Shown piece by piece: positions 24,308 to 32,684 of a DNA stretch of 40,083 bases. Position numbers and translations under genes: made by a program. Position 1 is the stretch's first letter. Each line of letters begins with the position of its first letter. The DNA lies in the NCBI GenBank assembly GCA_017694945.1, contig JADIMA010000038.1, forward strand, positions 1-40,083. The letters run 5' to 3'. The stretch comes from Candidatus Merdivivens pullicola. GTDB lineage: Bacteria; Bacteroidota; Bacteroidia; Bacteroidales; UBA932. The notes beneath the pieces are model-generated. The model ran no database searches, was not told where the DNA came from, and saw nothing but the letters and a program-made list of their open reading frames with translations.

Positions 24308-25945
24308 TCAGGCGTTTTCTGAAAGAAGAGCGCCGTCGTCCCACTTTTCCAACGCTTCATGGAGTTGTGTGTCTGTCCTCAGGCGTACCTTTACTCCTGA
24401 CGGCTGGAAATAGTATCTGACAACGATTTCTTCTTCAATGAAAGGAACAATCTCGTCCTTATTGCTACGTATGATTGTTTCTTTGTCAAGATCAACGGCT
24501 TTGCTAAGCGAATCGACCTGTGTGCCGACGAGTTTGGCAAGGCCTTCGTCTTCTATGGCTTTTTTCACTTCGTCCATTAGGGCTTTCGCCTGGCTGCGGT
24601 AATCGAAATCCTTTCCGGAGGCGAACTTTATGAATCCTTCAAAATCCTCGTCGCTGAGACGGAAATCATCCGGCGATGCTATTGAATCATGTTTCGATAC
24701 ATAGTCGAGAGTGTATTCTTCAATGATTCCGTTCAATACCAGCGAATAAACAATCCTGCTGTATTCCTGTGTCGCAAGTTCGACATCCGGGGTTATTCCT
24801 CCGCCGTCCTTGACAATCCTGCCTTTGGCTGTCCTGAACTCTTTCCTGAGCGAGTCGGGAACATAGCCTACCGAGCCGTCCTGTTTCCTGTTGCTGTAGT
24901 CAAGCGCCTGCACGCATCTTCCGCTCGGTGTGTAATATCTTGCAGTGGTGACTTTCAACTGCCCGTTGTACGGCAGGGGGCGGATCGTCTGTACGAGTCC
25001 TTTTCCGTAACTGCGCGTGCCCATGATTGTCCCTCTGTCAAGATCCTGTATCGCTCCGGCCACGATTTCTGCAGAGGATGCCGAAGCCCCGTCGATAAGC
25101 ACCAGGAGCGGCATTGCGGTGTCAACAGGTTCAATCATTGTGCGGTATTCCGCAACTTTTGCGTTGTTCCGCCCTTTTGCGCTTACTACCAGTGTGTTTC
25201 TCGGGAGAAAAATCGATGCTATATCGACAGCCTCGTTCATCGCTCCCCCTCCGTTTCCACGGAGATCCAGCACCATGCGCCTCATTCCTTCCTTTTTCAG
25301 TCTTACTACCTCGTCCCTCATGTCCTGCGCCGCCCCTGTAGTAAATCCGGTAAGCCTTATGTACCCTGTGCTGTCATTAAGCATCCCGGCATATTCAATG
25401 TCAGGAAGGTGGATTCTTTCTCTTACAACATCGACATTGACAGTATCTCCGCTGCGGACTTTTTTTATCTTGAAATTTACGGAAGTGCCTGGTTTTCCTT
25501 TCATGCGTTCACTGCATTCGGCCGACTCGAGATCGAAGACATCCTGGCCGTCGATTGAAAGAATCATGTCCCCCGGCTGCAATCCGGCTTTGACTGCGGG
25601 GCTTCCCTGGTATGGCTCGTTGATTATTACTCCTTCTCCCGGGCGTTTGAATATGATGGCCCCGATTCCTCCGTATGTCCCGGAAATCATCATCTCAAGT
25701 CCCTCCTGGTCTTCTTCCGGAATATACACAGTATATGGGTCGAGCCTGTTGAGCATGGCTTCGATGCCGTATGTCAGTATCTCGTCCAGTTTTACTGTAT
25801 CGACATAGTTGTTTATGAGTTCCTTTATAACTGCGTGTTCTATTTCAAGTACCTCTCCGTTTTTGAAATTCTGCGACTGCCCCCATGTCGGAATTGAAAA
25901 TGTCATTATGACGGCAGCCAGCGCAAATGAGTTGAATCTTCGCAT
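24308..25945 (-). CDS. S41 family C-terminal processing peptidase
   Basis: A periplasmic tail-specific serine protease. From the ATG at 25945 (MRRFNSFALAAVIMTFSI, a clear signal peptide) it has 545 residues; a longer reading from 25984 would put 13 charged residues ahead and is unlikely. It has an N-terminal helical part, a PDZ domain (about 85-165, with YGGIGAIIF and GSPAVKAGLQPGDMILSIDG), and the S41 core. The Ser-Lys dyad is Ser290 in DGASASSAE and Lys315 in RSYGKGLVQT, 25 residues apart as in E. coli Tsp. LDLRGNGGG (227-234) is the oxyanion-region motif. The last 170 residues form a charged C-terminal domain common in Bacteroidota CtpA proteins. Confidence 0.95.
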   Translation of the reverse strand: MRRFNSFALAAVIMTFSIPTWGQSQNFKNGEVLEIEHAVIKELINNYVDTVKLDEILTYGIEAMLNRLDPYTVYIPEEDQEGLEMMISGTYGGIGAIIFKRPGEGVIINEPYQGSPAVKAGLQPGDMILSIDGQDVFDLESAECSERMKGKPGTSVNFKIKKVRSGDTVNVDVVRERIHLPDIEYAGMLNDSTGYIRLTGFTTGAAQDMRDEVVRLKKEGMRRMVLDLRGNGGGAMNEAVDIASIFLPRNTLVVSAKGRNNAKVAEYRTMIEPVDTAMPLLVLIDGASASSAEIVAGAIQDLDRGTIMGTRSYGKGLVQTIRPLPYNGQLKVTTARYYTPSGRCVQALDYSNRKQDGSVGYVPDSLRKEFRTAKGRIVKDGGGITPDVELATQEYSRIVYSLVLNGIIEEYTLDYVSKHDSIASPDDFRLSDEDFEGFIKFASGKDFDYRSQAKALMDEVKKAIEDEGLAKLVGTQVDSLSKAVDLDKETIIRSNKDEIVPFIEEEIVVRYYFQPSGVKVRLRTDTQLHEALEKWDDGALLSENA

Positions 25946-25992
25946 ATCTCTGTTTTTAGAAAATTTATTTTTTCTGTAATGCAATAAACATA

Positions 25993-26000
25993 CAAAGTTA
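25993..26000 (-). promoter_or_regulatory. Candidate -7 box for the S41 peptidase gene
   Basis: TAACTTTG on the minus strand (TAnnTTTG), 47 bp upstream of the ATG at 25945. It is separated by only 12 bp from the opposing rdgB box. Confidence 0.5.
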
Positions 26001-26012
26001 GTGTTTTATGTG

Positions 26013-26020
26013 TAATTTTG
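26013..26020 (+). promoter_or_regulatory. Candidate -7 box for rdgB-recO-GH3
   Basis: TAATTTTG matches TAnnTTTG, 24 bp upstream of the rdgB ATG. No -33 TTTG is seen; the usual -33 position falls on the opposing promoter. Confidence 0.5.
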
Positions 26021-26044
26021 TTGCCTGATAATTAGTAAAGCGAT

Positions 26045-26626
26045 ATGGAACTGGTTTTTGCCACAGGCAACAAGGGGAAACTCCGCGAGGCTTCCGAAAT
26101 ACTGGGACCGTCTTTCACTCTCAGGTCTCCTGCCGATGTCGGCGTTTTTGAAGATGTAGAGGAGACAGGGGCGACCATGAGGGAAAATGCGGCCATAAAA
26201 GCGAGGCATTTGTGGAGACTTACCGGAAAAAACTGTTTTGCGGATGATTCGGGGCTCGAAGTAGATGCTCTCGGAGGCGCACCGGGGGTGTATTCTGCAA
26301 GGTATGCAGGCGAGGATAAGGATTTTGCGAGGAACATAGACAAAGTACTGGAAGACCTGGCTGCAGCGGAAGACAAAAAGGACATGCGCGCCCGTTTCCG
26401 TTGCGTGATAGCCTTGATTTACAAGGGGAGGGAATATTATTTCGACGGAGTGCTTGAGGGAAGGATTACTCCCGTGCCGGCAGGCTGCGGAGGTTTCGGT
26501 TATGATCCGATATTCATTCCCGAAGGTTACGACAAGACACTTGCCCAGATGGAAGAGGAGGAAAAAAATTCAATATCCCACCGTTATCACGGTCTGGTGC
26601 AGATGCGTGACATGCTGATGCGATGA
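26045..26626 (+). CDS. rdgB: Non-canonical purine NTP pyrophosphatase, RdgB/HAM1 family
   Basis: This housecleaning enzyme hydrolyses ITP, dITP and XTP to monophosphates, keeping deaminated purines out of nucleic acids. The 193 residues carry the family start MELVFATGNKGKLREASEIL (nucleotide-binding), the metal/substrate motif FADDSGLEVDALGGAPGVYS (about 60-79), and the C-terminal GGFGYDPIFIPEGYDKTLAQ with EKNSISHR. Length is normal. Its stop overlaps the recO start by 4 bp (ATGA), so translation is probably coupled. Confidence 0.97.
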   Translation: MELVFATGNKGKLREASEILGPSFTLRSPADVGVFEDVEETGATMRENAAIKARHLWRLTGKNCFADDSGLEVDALGGAPGVYSARYAGEDKDFARNIDKVLEDLAAAEDKKDMRARFRCVIALIYKGREYYFDGVLEGRITPVPAGCGGFGYDPIFIPEGYDKTLAQMEEEEKNSISHRYHGLVQMRDMLMR

Positions 26627-27291
26627 AACGCGAAACGACAGATATCATCATATTGCATACAACGAAATTCGGTGAAAATTCGATTGTCGTACATGCCCTG
26701 TCTCCCGTTTACGGAAGATGCGGACTTATAATTAAAGGCGTAGGCGGTACCGGGAAGAACAAAAGGGTTTCTGCACTGTTCCAGCCTTTGAATATCCTGG
26801 AAGCGGTCGTTGACGAGAATCCGCGCAGCGCCCTGCTTTCACTGAGGGATGTGCAGATGAAGCATTGTTTCCCGTCAATAAGGGGAAACATTCTGAAAAA
26901 CTGCATATCCGTTTTCATAAGCGAAGTCCTTTACCGGATACTCTCTGACGGGAGCAGGGAAGAAGGGCTGTTCGAATGGGTGGAGAAGATGGCCTGCACT
27001 CTGGAAGAGTTGGACGGGAATTTTTCCAACTTCCACCTGTATTTTATCATAGGACTGTGCAGAGTGCTCGGTTTTGCTCCCGGAGATGATACCGGCTACG
27101 TGTTTTCGGAAGAAAATTCCGCCCTCCTGCACAAACTCGCGGCATCCGGTTTTGTTGAAGCGATGGCTTTGCCTGCCACCGGGAATATGCGGCTTTCGTT
27201 CATGGAGGACATGATAGGTTATCTTGAATACCATACGGACAAGACCATAGATGCCAAATCGTTGAAAATTTTGCATGAAATATTATGCTGA
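26623..27291 (+). CDS. recO: DNA repair protein RecO
   Basis: RecO works with RecR to load RecA on SSB-coated DNA during gap repair. The 222-residue protein has the N-terminal OB-fold (about 1-80: TTDIIILHTTKFGENSIVVH, then YGRCGLIIKGVGG) and the C-terminal helical domain (about 85-222). The zinc-ribbon cysteines of some RecO proteins are not seen in the C-terminal part. It is slightly shorter than the E. coli protein (242) but ordinary for Bacteroidota. It overlaps rdgB by 4 bp and the GH3 gene by 7 bp. Confidence 0.88.
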   Translation: MKRETTDIIILHTTKFGENSIVVHALSPVYGRCGLIIKGVGGTGKNKRVSALFQPLNILEAVVDENPRSALLSLRDVQMKHCFPSIRGNILKNCISVFISEVLYRILSDGSREEGLFEWVEKMACTLEELDGNFSNFHLYFIIGLCRVLGFAPGDDTGYVFSEENSALLHKLAASGFVEAMALPATGNMRLSFMEDMIGYLEYHTDKTIDAKSLKILHEILC

Positions 27292-28817
27292 AAGAACTCT
27301 TTAAAATATATCCGCAGCCCCATAAGGCACAGAGAAAGGTGTTTGACAGGCTTCTTGAAGGGGGGCGTGACACCTTTTTCGGTGAAAAATACCGTTTGGA
27401 TACGATACGCGGGCCTGAACAGTTCGCCCATGCAGTGCCGCTGCATGATTACGATGCCCTGGAGCCTTATGTCAGAAGACTGCTTGACGGCGAGGACTAT
27501 ATCCTGTGGGGGCAGAAATGCAGGTTTTTCGCGAAATCGTCCGGGACGAGTTCTTCAAAAAGCAAGTTCATCCCGATTACTCCGGACAATCTCAAGAAAT
27601 GTCATCTTCGGGGCTTCAAGATGATGCTTGCCAGTTATCTGGATTCCAATCCGCAGAGCCGCATGTTTTTCGGAAAATCCCTTACAATAGCCGGTTCGCT
27701 TTCACAGGACGGGAGCAGGGGGATTTTTACAGGAGACCTTTCCGGCGTTCTCATGAGCAATTCGCCTAAGGCAGCCGATTTTTTCAGGATACCGAGACGC
27801 GATATCGCTCTGATTTCTGATTTCGATGAAAAAATATCCGCAATAAACAGGTTTTACAGGAAAGCGAATGTCACTTCGTTGGCCGGAGTCCCTGCCTGGA
27901 ATCTTCTGATGATAGAAAGGCTTCTGGAACTCAACGGATTGTCCAATCTTTGCGAAATGTGGCCGAATATGGAACTTTACATGCACGGTGGCACCGGTTT
28001 CGGCCCGTACAGGGAGACCTTCAAAAGGCTCATCCCTTCGGACAGGATGCAGTATCTTGAAAATTACAATGCTTCCGAGGGATACTTTGCCTTCCAGGAT
28101 GATTTGTCCGATCCGGGAATGCTGCTGACTTTGAATAACGGGGTGTATTATGAATTCATCCCTCTCCAGAATCTTGAGAAGGCGCAGAGGGATGCGGCCC
28201 TCATTCTTGCCGGCGAGTCCTCACGGGGAAAATATTGTGTGTTCGATACTATCGAGACTGTCAGGACGGGAGTTGACTATGCAATGGTCATATCTACCAA
28301 TGCCGGACTATGGCGGTATCTCATAGGGGACTGCGTGAGGTTCGTTTCCCTGAATCCTTTCAAGGTGGTGATTTCAGGCAGGACGAAACTGTTCATCAAC
28401 GCCTTTGGCGAGGAATTGATGATAGGCAATACGGACAGGGCGATAGAGGTCGTAAGCACAAGGTTCGGAGTCAGGGTCAGAGAATATACTGTCGCTCCCG
28501 TGTTCCTTCAGGCCGGAGGGGCGCATCAATGGATTGTGGAATTCATCGGCAGGCAGCCCGATGTCGAAGAGTTTGCCGACGCCCTTGACAAGGAACTTCA
28601 GGAACTCAATTCGGATTACGAGGCCAAGAGGACCCACACCCATACCATGGAAAGGCTCAGGCTTACGGTAGTCCCTGAATCAACTTTCATCCGTTGGATG
28701 GAGTCTGTCGGGAAAAAAGGCGGCCAGAACAAGGTGCCGCGCCTGAGTAATGACAGGAAAATAGTGGATGCCATATTGGCATTCTGCAACGGAGGTACGG
28801 ATTTTGATAGGCGATAG
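27285..28817 (+). CDS. GH3-family acyl-adenylating protein
   Basis: A 510-residue member of the GH3 family, best known in plants for joining jasmonate or auxin to amino acids by adenylation (ANL-like fold). The ATP-binding loop is SSGTSSSKSK (85-94), preceded by RFFAKS; later landmarks are YNASEGYFAFQD (about 264-275), the beta strand GVYYEFIPLQ, and LWRYLIGDCVRFVSL (about 339-353), which matches the GH3 'GLYRYRVGD' region. The C-terminal domain includes INAFGEELMIGNTDRAI. Bacterial substrates are unknown; acyl-amino acid formation is only an inference. It overlaps recO by 7 bp (ATGCTGA) and so belongs to the rdgB-recO transcript. Confidence 0.92.
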   Translation: MLKELFKIYPQPHKAQRKVFDRLLEGGRDTFFGEKYRLDTIRGPEQFAHAVPLHDYDALEPYVRRLLDGEDYILWGQKCRFFAKSSGTSSSKSKFIPITPDNLKKCHLRGFKMMLASYLDSNPQSRMFFGKSLTIAGSLSQDGSRGIFTGDLSGVLMSNSPKAADFFRIPRRDIALISDFDEKISAINRFYRKANVTSLAGVPAWNLLMIERLLELNGLSNLCEMWPNMELYMHGGTGFGPYRETFKRLIPSDRMQYLENYNASEGYFAFQDDLSDPGMLLTLNNGVYYEFIPLQNLEKAQRDAALILAGESSRGKYCVFDTIETVRTGVDYAMVISTNAGLWRYLIGDCVRFVSLNPFKVVISGRTKLFINAFGEELMIGNTDRAIEVVSTRFGVRVREYTVAPVFLQAGGAHQWIVEFIGRQPDVEEFADALDKELQELNSDYEAKRTHTHTMERLRLTVVPESTFIRWMESVGKKGGQNKVPRLSNDRKIVDAILAFCNGGTDFDRR

Positions 28818-28847
28818 TGGCTTTTAATGTTTAAATATTGATTTTAT

Positions 28848-29528
28848 ATGAGTTTTATGTCGATTTACCTTATAGCCGGCCTTATAGCCGTTGCGGGTAT
28901 GATTGTCCAGTGGCAGTTGCAGAGTCGTTTTAACAGATATTCGAGGATTCCTTTAAGGAGTGGGATGACCGGGGCGGATGTGGCCAGGAAGATGCTTGCC
29001 GACAACGGGATATATGATGTTGAAGTCGTTGCGACGAACGGAATGCTGACAGACCATTACGATCCTCGTTCGAAGCGTGTCGCTTTGAGCGAAGGCGTCT
29101 ATTCGAGTACTTCGGTGGCGGCGGCAGCGGTTGCGGCGCATGAATGCGGACATGCTGTACAGCACGCCGTCGGATATGCTCCTCTGAGACTCCGTTCGGC
29201 ACTTGTGCCTGTCGTTACGTTTTCTTCAAGGATTGTTCCGTGGGTGCTTATCCTCGGTATTCTGATGATTAACATTTTCCCTAATCTTTTATGGTTCGGA
29301 ATCGCGCTTTTTGCGCTCACCACTCTTTTCAGCGTAGTGACTCTCCCGGTGGAAATCAATGCAAGCCGCCGTGCCGTAGCGTGGCTGGGCGATTCAGGGA
29401 TAACCGATGTTACCAATCACGACAAGGCCGTGGACGCTCTCAGATGGGCGGCATATACCTATGTCATAGATGCCATAGGTTCGATAGCGACACTGTTATA
29501 TTATATAGGTATCGCGAGACGAGAGTAG
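28848..29528 (+). CDS. Membrane zinc metallopeptidase (YugP family)
   Basis: A 226-residue integral membrane protein of the putative zinc peptidase family represented by YugP. It has an N-terminal membrane helix (about 5-24), a cytoplasmic region with TGADVARKMLADNGI, the zinc motif HECGH (98-102, with Glu99 as catalytic base) followed by AVQHAVGYAPLRLRS, and three further hydrophobic segments (about 120-170 and 195-222). The third zinc ligand is probably in LPVEINASRRA (Glu at about 174). Its substrates are not known. The start is 30 bp after the GH3 stop and the last 33 bases overlap the 3' end of convergent lpxK. Confidence 0.9.
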   Translation: MSFMSIYLIAGLIAVAGMIVQWQLQSRFNRYSRIPLRSGMTGADVARKMLADNGIYDVEVVATNGMLTDHYDPRSKRVALSEGVYSSTSVAAAAVAAHECGHAVQHAVGYAPLRLRSALVPVVTFSSRIVPWVLILGILMINIFPNLLWFGIALFALTTLFSVVTLPVEINASRRAVAWLGDSGITDVTNHDKAVDALRWAAYTYVIDAIGSIATLLYYIGIARRE

Positions 29529-30530
29529 CATCTCCTTGAACTTCTTTTCCTGTTCGGGGAAAAGGAAACGGGTTTTTATAGGAAGGAAAAATAGTTTGTT
29601 TTTTAATTCTTTCGGGATGTCCGTGCGTTCCATTATGCGCTGGGCATCCTTTTCTGTTGTCAGTACGAGGGCGGTCGGGTTGGAATCTGACATTGAACGG
29701 ATGTTGCGGATGTCCCGGCGGCTGTATTTGTGATGGTCGGGAAAACTGATGTCGCGCATGATTTTGTAATATTCCGAAAGATACTGTTTCATCGGCCTGT
29801 CATTCGCTATGCCGGTGAACAGTATGACTCTCGATGAGTACGAGTAGCGCATGTCCCCCTCGGGGAATACGGGTTTTGGCTTGTCGTATTCTATGCTTGT
29901 GTAAAAAACAGGTTTCCCGCAATCCGCAAGGCCGGCTTCTGCGGCCCATTCTTCCGCTTCGGCTGCGGTGATGTACGGAGGGCATTTGGTCGCTATGATG
30001 ATGTCGGCCTCCTTCAGCCTGGACGGCAGGTCTCTCAGACGCCCGAACGGAAGGAGCCTGTCCTTGTTGAGCGGCCTGTTCCAGTCTATGAGGAGTATTG
30101 AAAACGCGGGTTTCAGTTTTCTGTACTGGAAGGCGTCGTCGAGTATTATAGCCCGGGGCCTTTTGTCTTCCGGCATCTTTTCCATTTCCTGAATCCCGTG
30201 CAGCCTTGATTTGTCAACCGCCACTACCGTATCGGGAAAATTGCGTTTGATCTGTACCGGTTCGTCTCCGTACTGGCTTGCTCCCCCTTCGGGATTCACA
30301 AATGCAAAACCTTTTCCCTTGCGTTTGTATCCGCGCGAGAGTACTCCGAGCCTCATTTCGTTCCCGAGCATGCGTATGAGCATTTCGGTGTGCGGTGTCT
30401 TGCCGGTCCCGCCTACGGTTATGTTTCCTACGCATATAGTGAATGTATCGGCAGACTTGGACTTCTTGACGCCCTTGTCATAAAGAAGATGCCGTATTTT
30501 GAGTATCAGCGCGTAAGGTGATATGGACAT
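29496..30530 (-). CDS. lpxK: Tetraacyldisaccharide 4'-kinase
   Basis: LpxK phosphorylates the 4' position of the lipid A disaccharide precursor at the inner membrane, showing that the organism makes lipid A. From the ATG at 30530 (MSISPYALILKIRHLLYDKG) the protein has 344 residues; a reading from 30587 would add an unrelated 19-residue stretch that crosses the end of dus. The Walker A motif is VGNITVGGTGKTP (34-46), and IILDDAFQYRKL carries the D-x-x-Q region. A C-terminal LTTEKDAQRI segment is typical. It is 13 bp downstream of dus and convergent with the zinc peptidase gene (33 bp overlap). Confidence 0.95.
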   Translation of the reverse strand: MSISPYALILKIRHLLYDKGVKKSKSADTFTICVGNITVGGTGKTPHTEMLIRMLGNEMRLGVLSRGYKRKGKGFAFVNPEGGASQYGDEPVQIKRNFPDTVVAVDKSRLHGIQEMEKMPEDKRPRAIILDDAFQYRKLKPAFSILLIDWNRPLNKDRLLPFGRLRDLPSRLKEADIIIATKCPPYITAAEAEEWAAEAGLADCGKPVFYTSIEYDKPKPVFPEGDMRYSYSSRVILFTGIANDRPMKQYLSEYYKIMRDISFPDHHKYSRRDIRNIRSMSDSNPTALVLTTEKDAQRIMERTDIPKELKNKLFFLPIKTRFLFPEQEKKFKEMLLSSRDTYII

Positions 30531-30543
30531 GTTATGTCGGTTT

Positions 30544-31524
30544 TTAAAAATTATTCCATTTTTCTGCAACGTAGTCCAGCAGGGCATAGAGTTCTTCCGG
30601 AGAAACGCTGGTCACAAGTTTGAGCCTGGTTTCCTTGAAATCCGGAAGACCCTTGAAATAGCAGGACAGGTGGCGGCGCATTTCAAGTATTCCCACTTTC
30701 TCGCCCTTTATTTCAATGGATTTGGCTAAATGGGATTTGGCAAGGCGGACTCTTTCTTCGACACTCATAGGGGGGAGGATCTCTCCGGTGTCAAGATAGT
30801 GCCTGATTTCCCTGAATATCCACGGATGTCCGAAAGTGGCTCTGCCTATCATGATGCCGTCCACTCCGTATGTGTCGAAGGCGCGCCTGGCCTGTTGGGG
30901 GGTCGTAATGTCTCCGTTTCCGATAATCGGTATCTTCATGCGGGGGTTTTCCTTGACCTTCCCGATGAGTGTCCAGTCGGCCTCTCCCTTGTACATCTGC
31001 GCGCGCGTGCGACCGTGTATCGTCAGGGCGGAGATGCCGGCGTCCTGCAGCCTTTCTGCAAGTTCAACGATGATTTTGGAGTCTTCATCCCAGCCGAGGC
31101 GGGTTTTTACCGTCACCGGGAGGCGGACGTTCTTCACTATGGCTTCTGTTATTGCGACCATCTTGTCCGGTTCGCGCATCATTCCTGAGCCTGCGCCGCG
31201 TTTGGCAATCTTGTTTACCGGGCAGCCGAAATTTATGTCTATGAGATCCGGCTTTGCGGCTTCCGCCATTCTGGCCGCTTCGACCATCGCTTCCGGGATG
31301 TGTCCGTATATCTGTATGCCGATGGGGCGTTCGTAATCATATATCGCGAGTTTGTCCAGTGATTTTCTTGCATCCCTTATCAGGCCGTCGGATGAGACGA
31401 ACTCGGTAAACATGAGATCGGCTCCGAACATCTTGCAGACATAGCGGAAAGAGGCATCCGTGACATCCTCCATGGGCGCCAGCAATAACGGTTTGTCTCT
31501 TAATATTATGTCTGCTATATTCAT
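30544..31524 (-). CDS. tRNA-dihydrouridine synthase (DusB-like)
   Basis: An FMN enzyme that reduces uridines in the tRNA D-loop. From the ATG at 31524 it starts MNIADIILRDKPLLLAPMED, and gives 326 residues, the usual length; a reading from 31638 would add 38 unlikely residues. Seen motifs: the FMN-binding LAPMEDVTDASFR, the catalytic cysteine in INFGCPVNKIAKRGAGSGMM, PVTVKTRLGW, LTIHGRTRAQMYKGEADW, and IPIIGNGDITTPQQA with GIMIGRATFGHPWIF. It is divergent from rplM and followed 13 bp later by lpxK. Confidence 0.95.
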   Translation of the reverse strand: MNIADIILRDKPLLLAPMEDVTDASFRYVCKMFGADLMFTEFVSSDGLIRDARKSLDKLAIYDYERPIGIQIYGHIPEAMVEAARMAEAAKPDLIDINFGCPVNKIAKRGAGSGMMREPDKMVAITEAIVKNVRLPVTVKTRLGWDEDSKIIVELAERLQDAGISALTIHGRTRAQMYKGEADWTLIGKVKENPRMKIPIIGNGDITTPQQARRAFDTYGVDGIMIGRATFGHPWIFREIRHYLDTGEILPPMSVEERVRLAKSHLAKSIEIKGEKVGILEMRRHLSCYFKGLPDFKETRLKLVTSVSPEELYALLDYVAEKWNNF

Positions 31525-31542
31525 TTTTCGGAAAAACGAATG

Positions 31543-31550
31543 CAAATTTA
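31543..31550 (-). promoter_or_regulatory. Candidate -7 box for dus-lpxK
   Basis: TAAATTTG on the minus strand (TAnnTTTG), 18 bp upstream of the dus ATG. No -33 TTTG. It lies 31 bp from the opposing rplM -7 box. Confidence 0.5.
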
Positions 31551-31558
31551 TGATATTT

Positions 31559-31589
31559 TTTGACAATTTGATGAAAATGTGTATCTTTG
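31559..31589 (+). promoter_or_regulatory. Promoter of the rplM-rpsI ribosomal operon
   Basis: TTTG (31559-31562), 19 bp spacing, TATCTTTG (31582-31589) followed by CA: a textbook match to the Bacteroidota consensus. The predicted start of transcription is near 31594-31596, right at the small palindrome CCTTT-TAT-AAAGG (31594-31606), which may form a hairpin at the very 5' end of the mRNA. Confidence 0.8.
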
Positions 31590-31644
31590 CACCCCTTTTA
31601 TAAAGGAAAGATCGCAATTTTAAAAAGTTATTAACCAAAAAGTC

Positions 31645-32103
31645 ATGACAGTGGACACATTAAGTTACAAGACTGTATCAGCCAATCCGGCTACAGTGAA
31701 CAAAGAGTGGGTCGTTATCGACGCCACCGGCTTGGTCCTCGGTCGTCTTGCTTCAAGGATCGCCCTTGTGCTTCGCGGGAAGAACAAACCTAACTTCACC
31801 CCGCACATTGACTGCGGTGACAACGTTATCGTCATCAATGCGGGCAAGGTTGTCCTCACCGGCAAGAAAATGACCGATAAGGTGTATGTGCGCCATACCG
31901 GCTATCCGGGCGGACAGCGCTATGAAACACCGGCCAGCTTATTGGCTAAAAAGCCGACAGAACTTCTCAGGCATGCTGTCAAAGGTATGCTTCCGAAGAA
32001 CCGTCTCGGTGCAAAGCTCCTCGGAAACCTTTATCTGTACGAAGGAAGCGAGCACCCTCATCAGGCACAGCAGCCTAGAGTTATTAAGTTGAACGAAATT
32101 TAA
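31645..32103 (+). CDS. rplM: 50S ribosomal protein L13
   Basis: A large-subunit protein of 152 residues. Landmarks: WVVIDATGLVLGRLASRIAL, RGKNKPNFTPHIDCGD, the conserved TGKKMTDKVYVRHTGYPGG, and AVKGMLPKNRLGAKLLGNLY before YEGSEHPHQAQQP. Length is normal. It is followed 9 bp later by rpsI, the usual L13-S9 pair. Confidence 0.98.
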   Translation: MTVDTLSYKTVSANPATVNKEWVVIDATGLVLGRLASRIALVLRGKNKPNFTPHIDCGDNVIVINAGKVVLTGKKMTDKVYVRHTGYPGGQRYETPASLLAKKPTELLRHAVKGMLPKNRLGAKLLGNLYLYEGSEHPHQAQQPRVIKLNEI

Positions 32104-32112
32104 ACAGAGCAG

Positions 32113-32502
32113 ATGAAAGTAATTAACGCCCTTGGAAGACGTAAATCGGCAGTTGCTCGCGTTTATGTAAGTGCAGGAAACGGCAACGTTATCATCAATG
32201 GCCGTACTGTTGAGGAATATTTCCAGCAGGACACATTGGTGTATATCGTAAAACAGCCGTTCCAGGTAACCGAAACCCTCGCCCAGTTCGATGTAAAAGT
32301 GAATGTTGACGGCGGTGGAATCAAAGGACAGGCGGAAGCCATCAGGCTCGGTATCGCAAGGGCACTTTGCGAAATCGACCGTGAGGCATACCGTTCAATC
32401 CTCAAGAGCAACGGTTTCCTTACACGCGACGCACGCGAGGTCGAAAGGAAGAAACCGGGCCGTCCAGGCGCCCGCAAACGCTTCCAGTTCAGTAAACGTT
32501 AA
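32113..32502 (+). CDS. rpsI: 30S ribosomal protein S9
   Basis: A small-subunit protein of 129 residues. It starts [17 protein letters not shown], contains [18 protein letters not shown] and ends [17 protein letters not shown], the C-terminal tail that reaches the P-site tRNA. It lies 9 bp after rplM. Confidence 0.98.
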   Translation: MKVINALGRRKSAVARVYVSAGNGNVIINGRTVEEYFQQDTLVYIVKQPFQVTETLAQFDVKVNVDGGGIKGQAEAIRLGIARALCEIDREAYRSILKSNGFLTRDAREVERKKPGRPGARKRFQFSKR

Positions 32503-32684
32503 TATTGTTTACTGTCGGTTTACCATGCACGGCCGGGTATTAAAATCCAGAGGACTTATAATATTTTATGACTACCGTGGATTTGCCCAGGCTGCGGAAA
32601 ATTGAGGAGACCGGCAATGCCGCTACTCCTGATTGATAGAAAGAGCCCCGCAAGGGGATAAAAAACAAGAAAAAAGAAATTAAA
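32503..32684 (+). promoter_or_regulatory. Structured leader of rpsB-tsf
   Basis: The 182 nt between rpsI and rpsB encode no ORF but hold nested hairpins: AGGAG (32605-32609) with CTCCT (32626-32630) enclosing CGGC (32612-32615) with GCCG (32619-32622), then CCCC (32646-32649) with GGGG (32654-32657) around a GCAA (GNRA) tetraloop, 27 nt before the rpsB ATG. Ribosomal proteins commonly repress their own operons through such leaders; S2 binding here is inference. No clear TAnnTTTG box was found in the leader, so it may be transcribed from the rplM promoter or start within it. Confidence 0.45.

Noticed and set aside
24689-25808. Long plus-strand ORFs inside the S41 protease gene
   Set aside because: They are shadows of the real reverse-strand gene, which has clear catalytic motifs.
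25945-25984. Longer S41 peptidase start at 25984
   Set aside because: It adds 13 charged residues ahead of a clear signal peptide and approaches the -7 box.
31524-31638. Longer dus start at 31638
   Set aside because: It would run through both divergent promoters; the start at 31524 gives normal Dus length.
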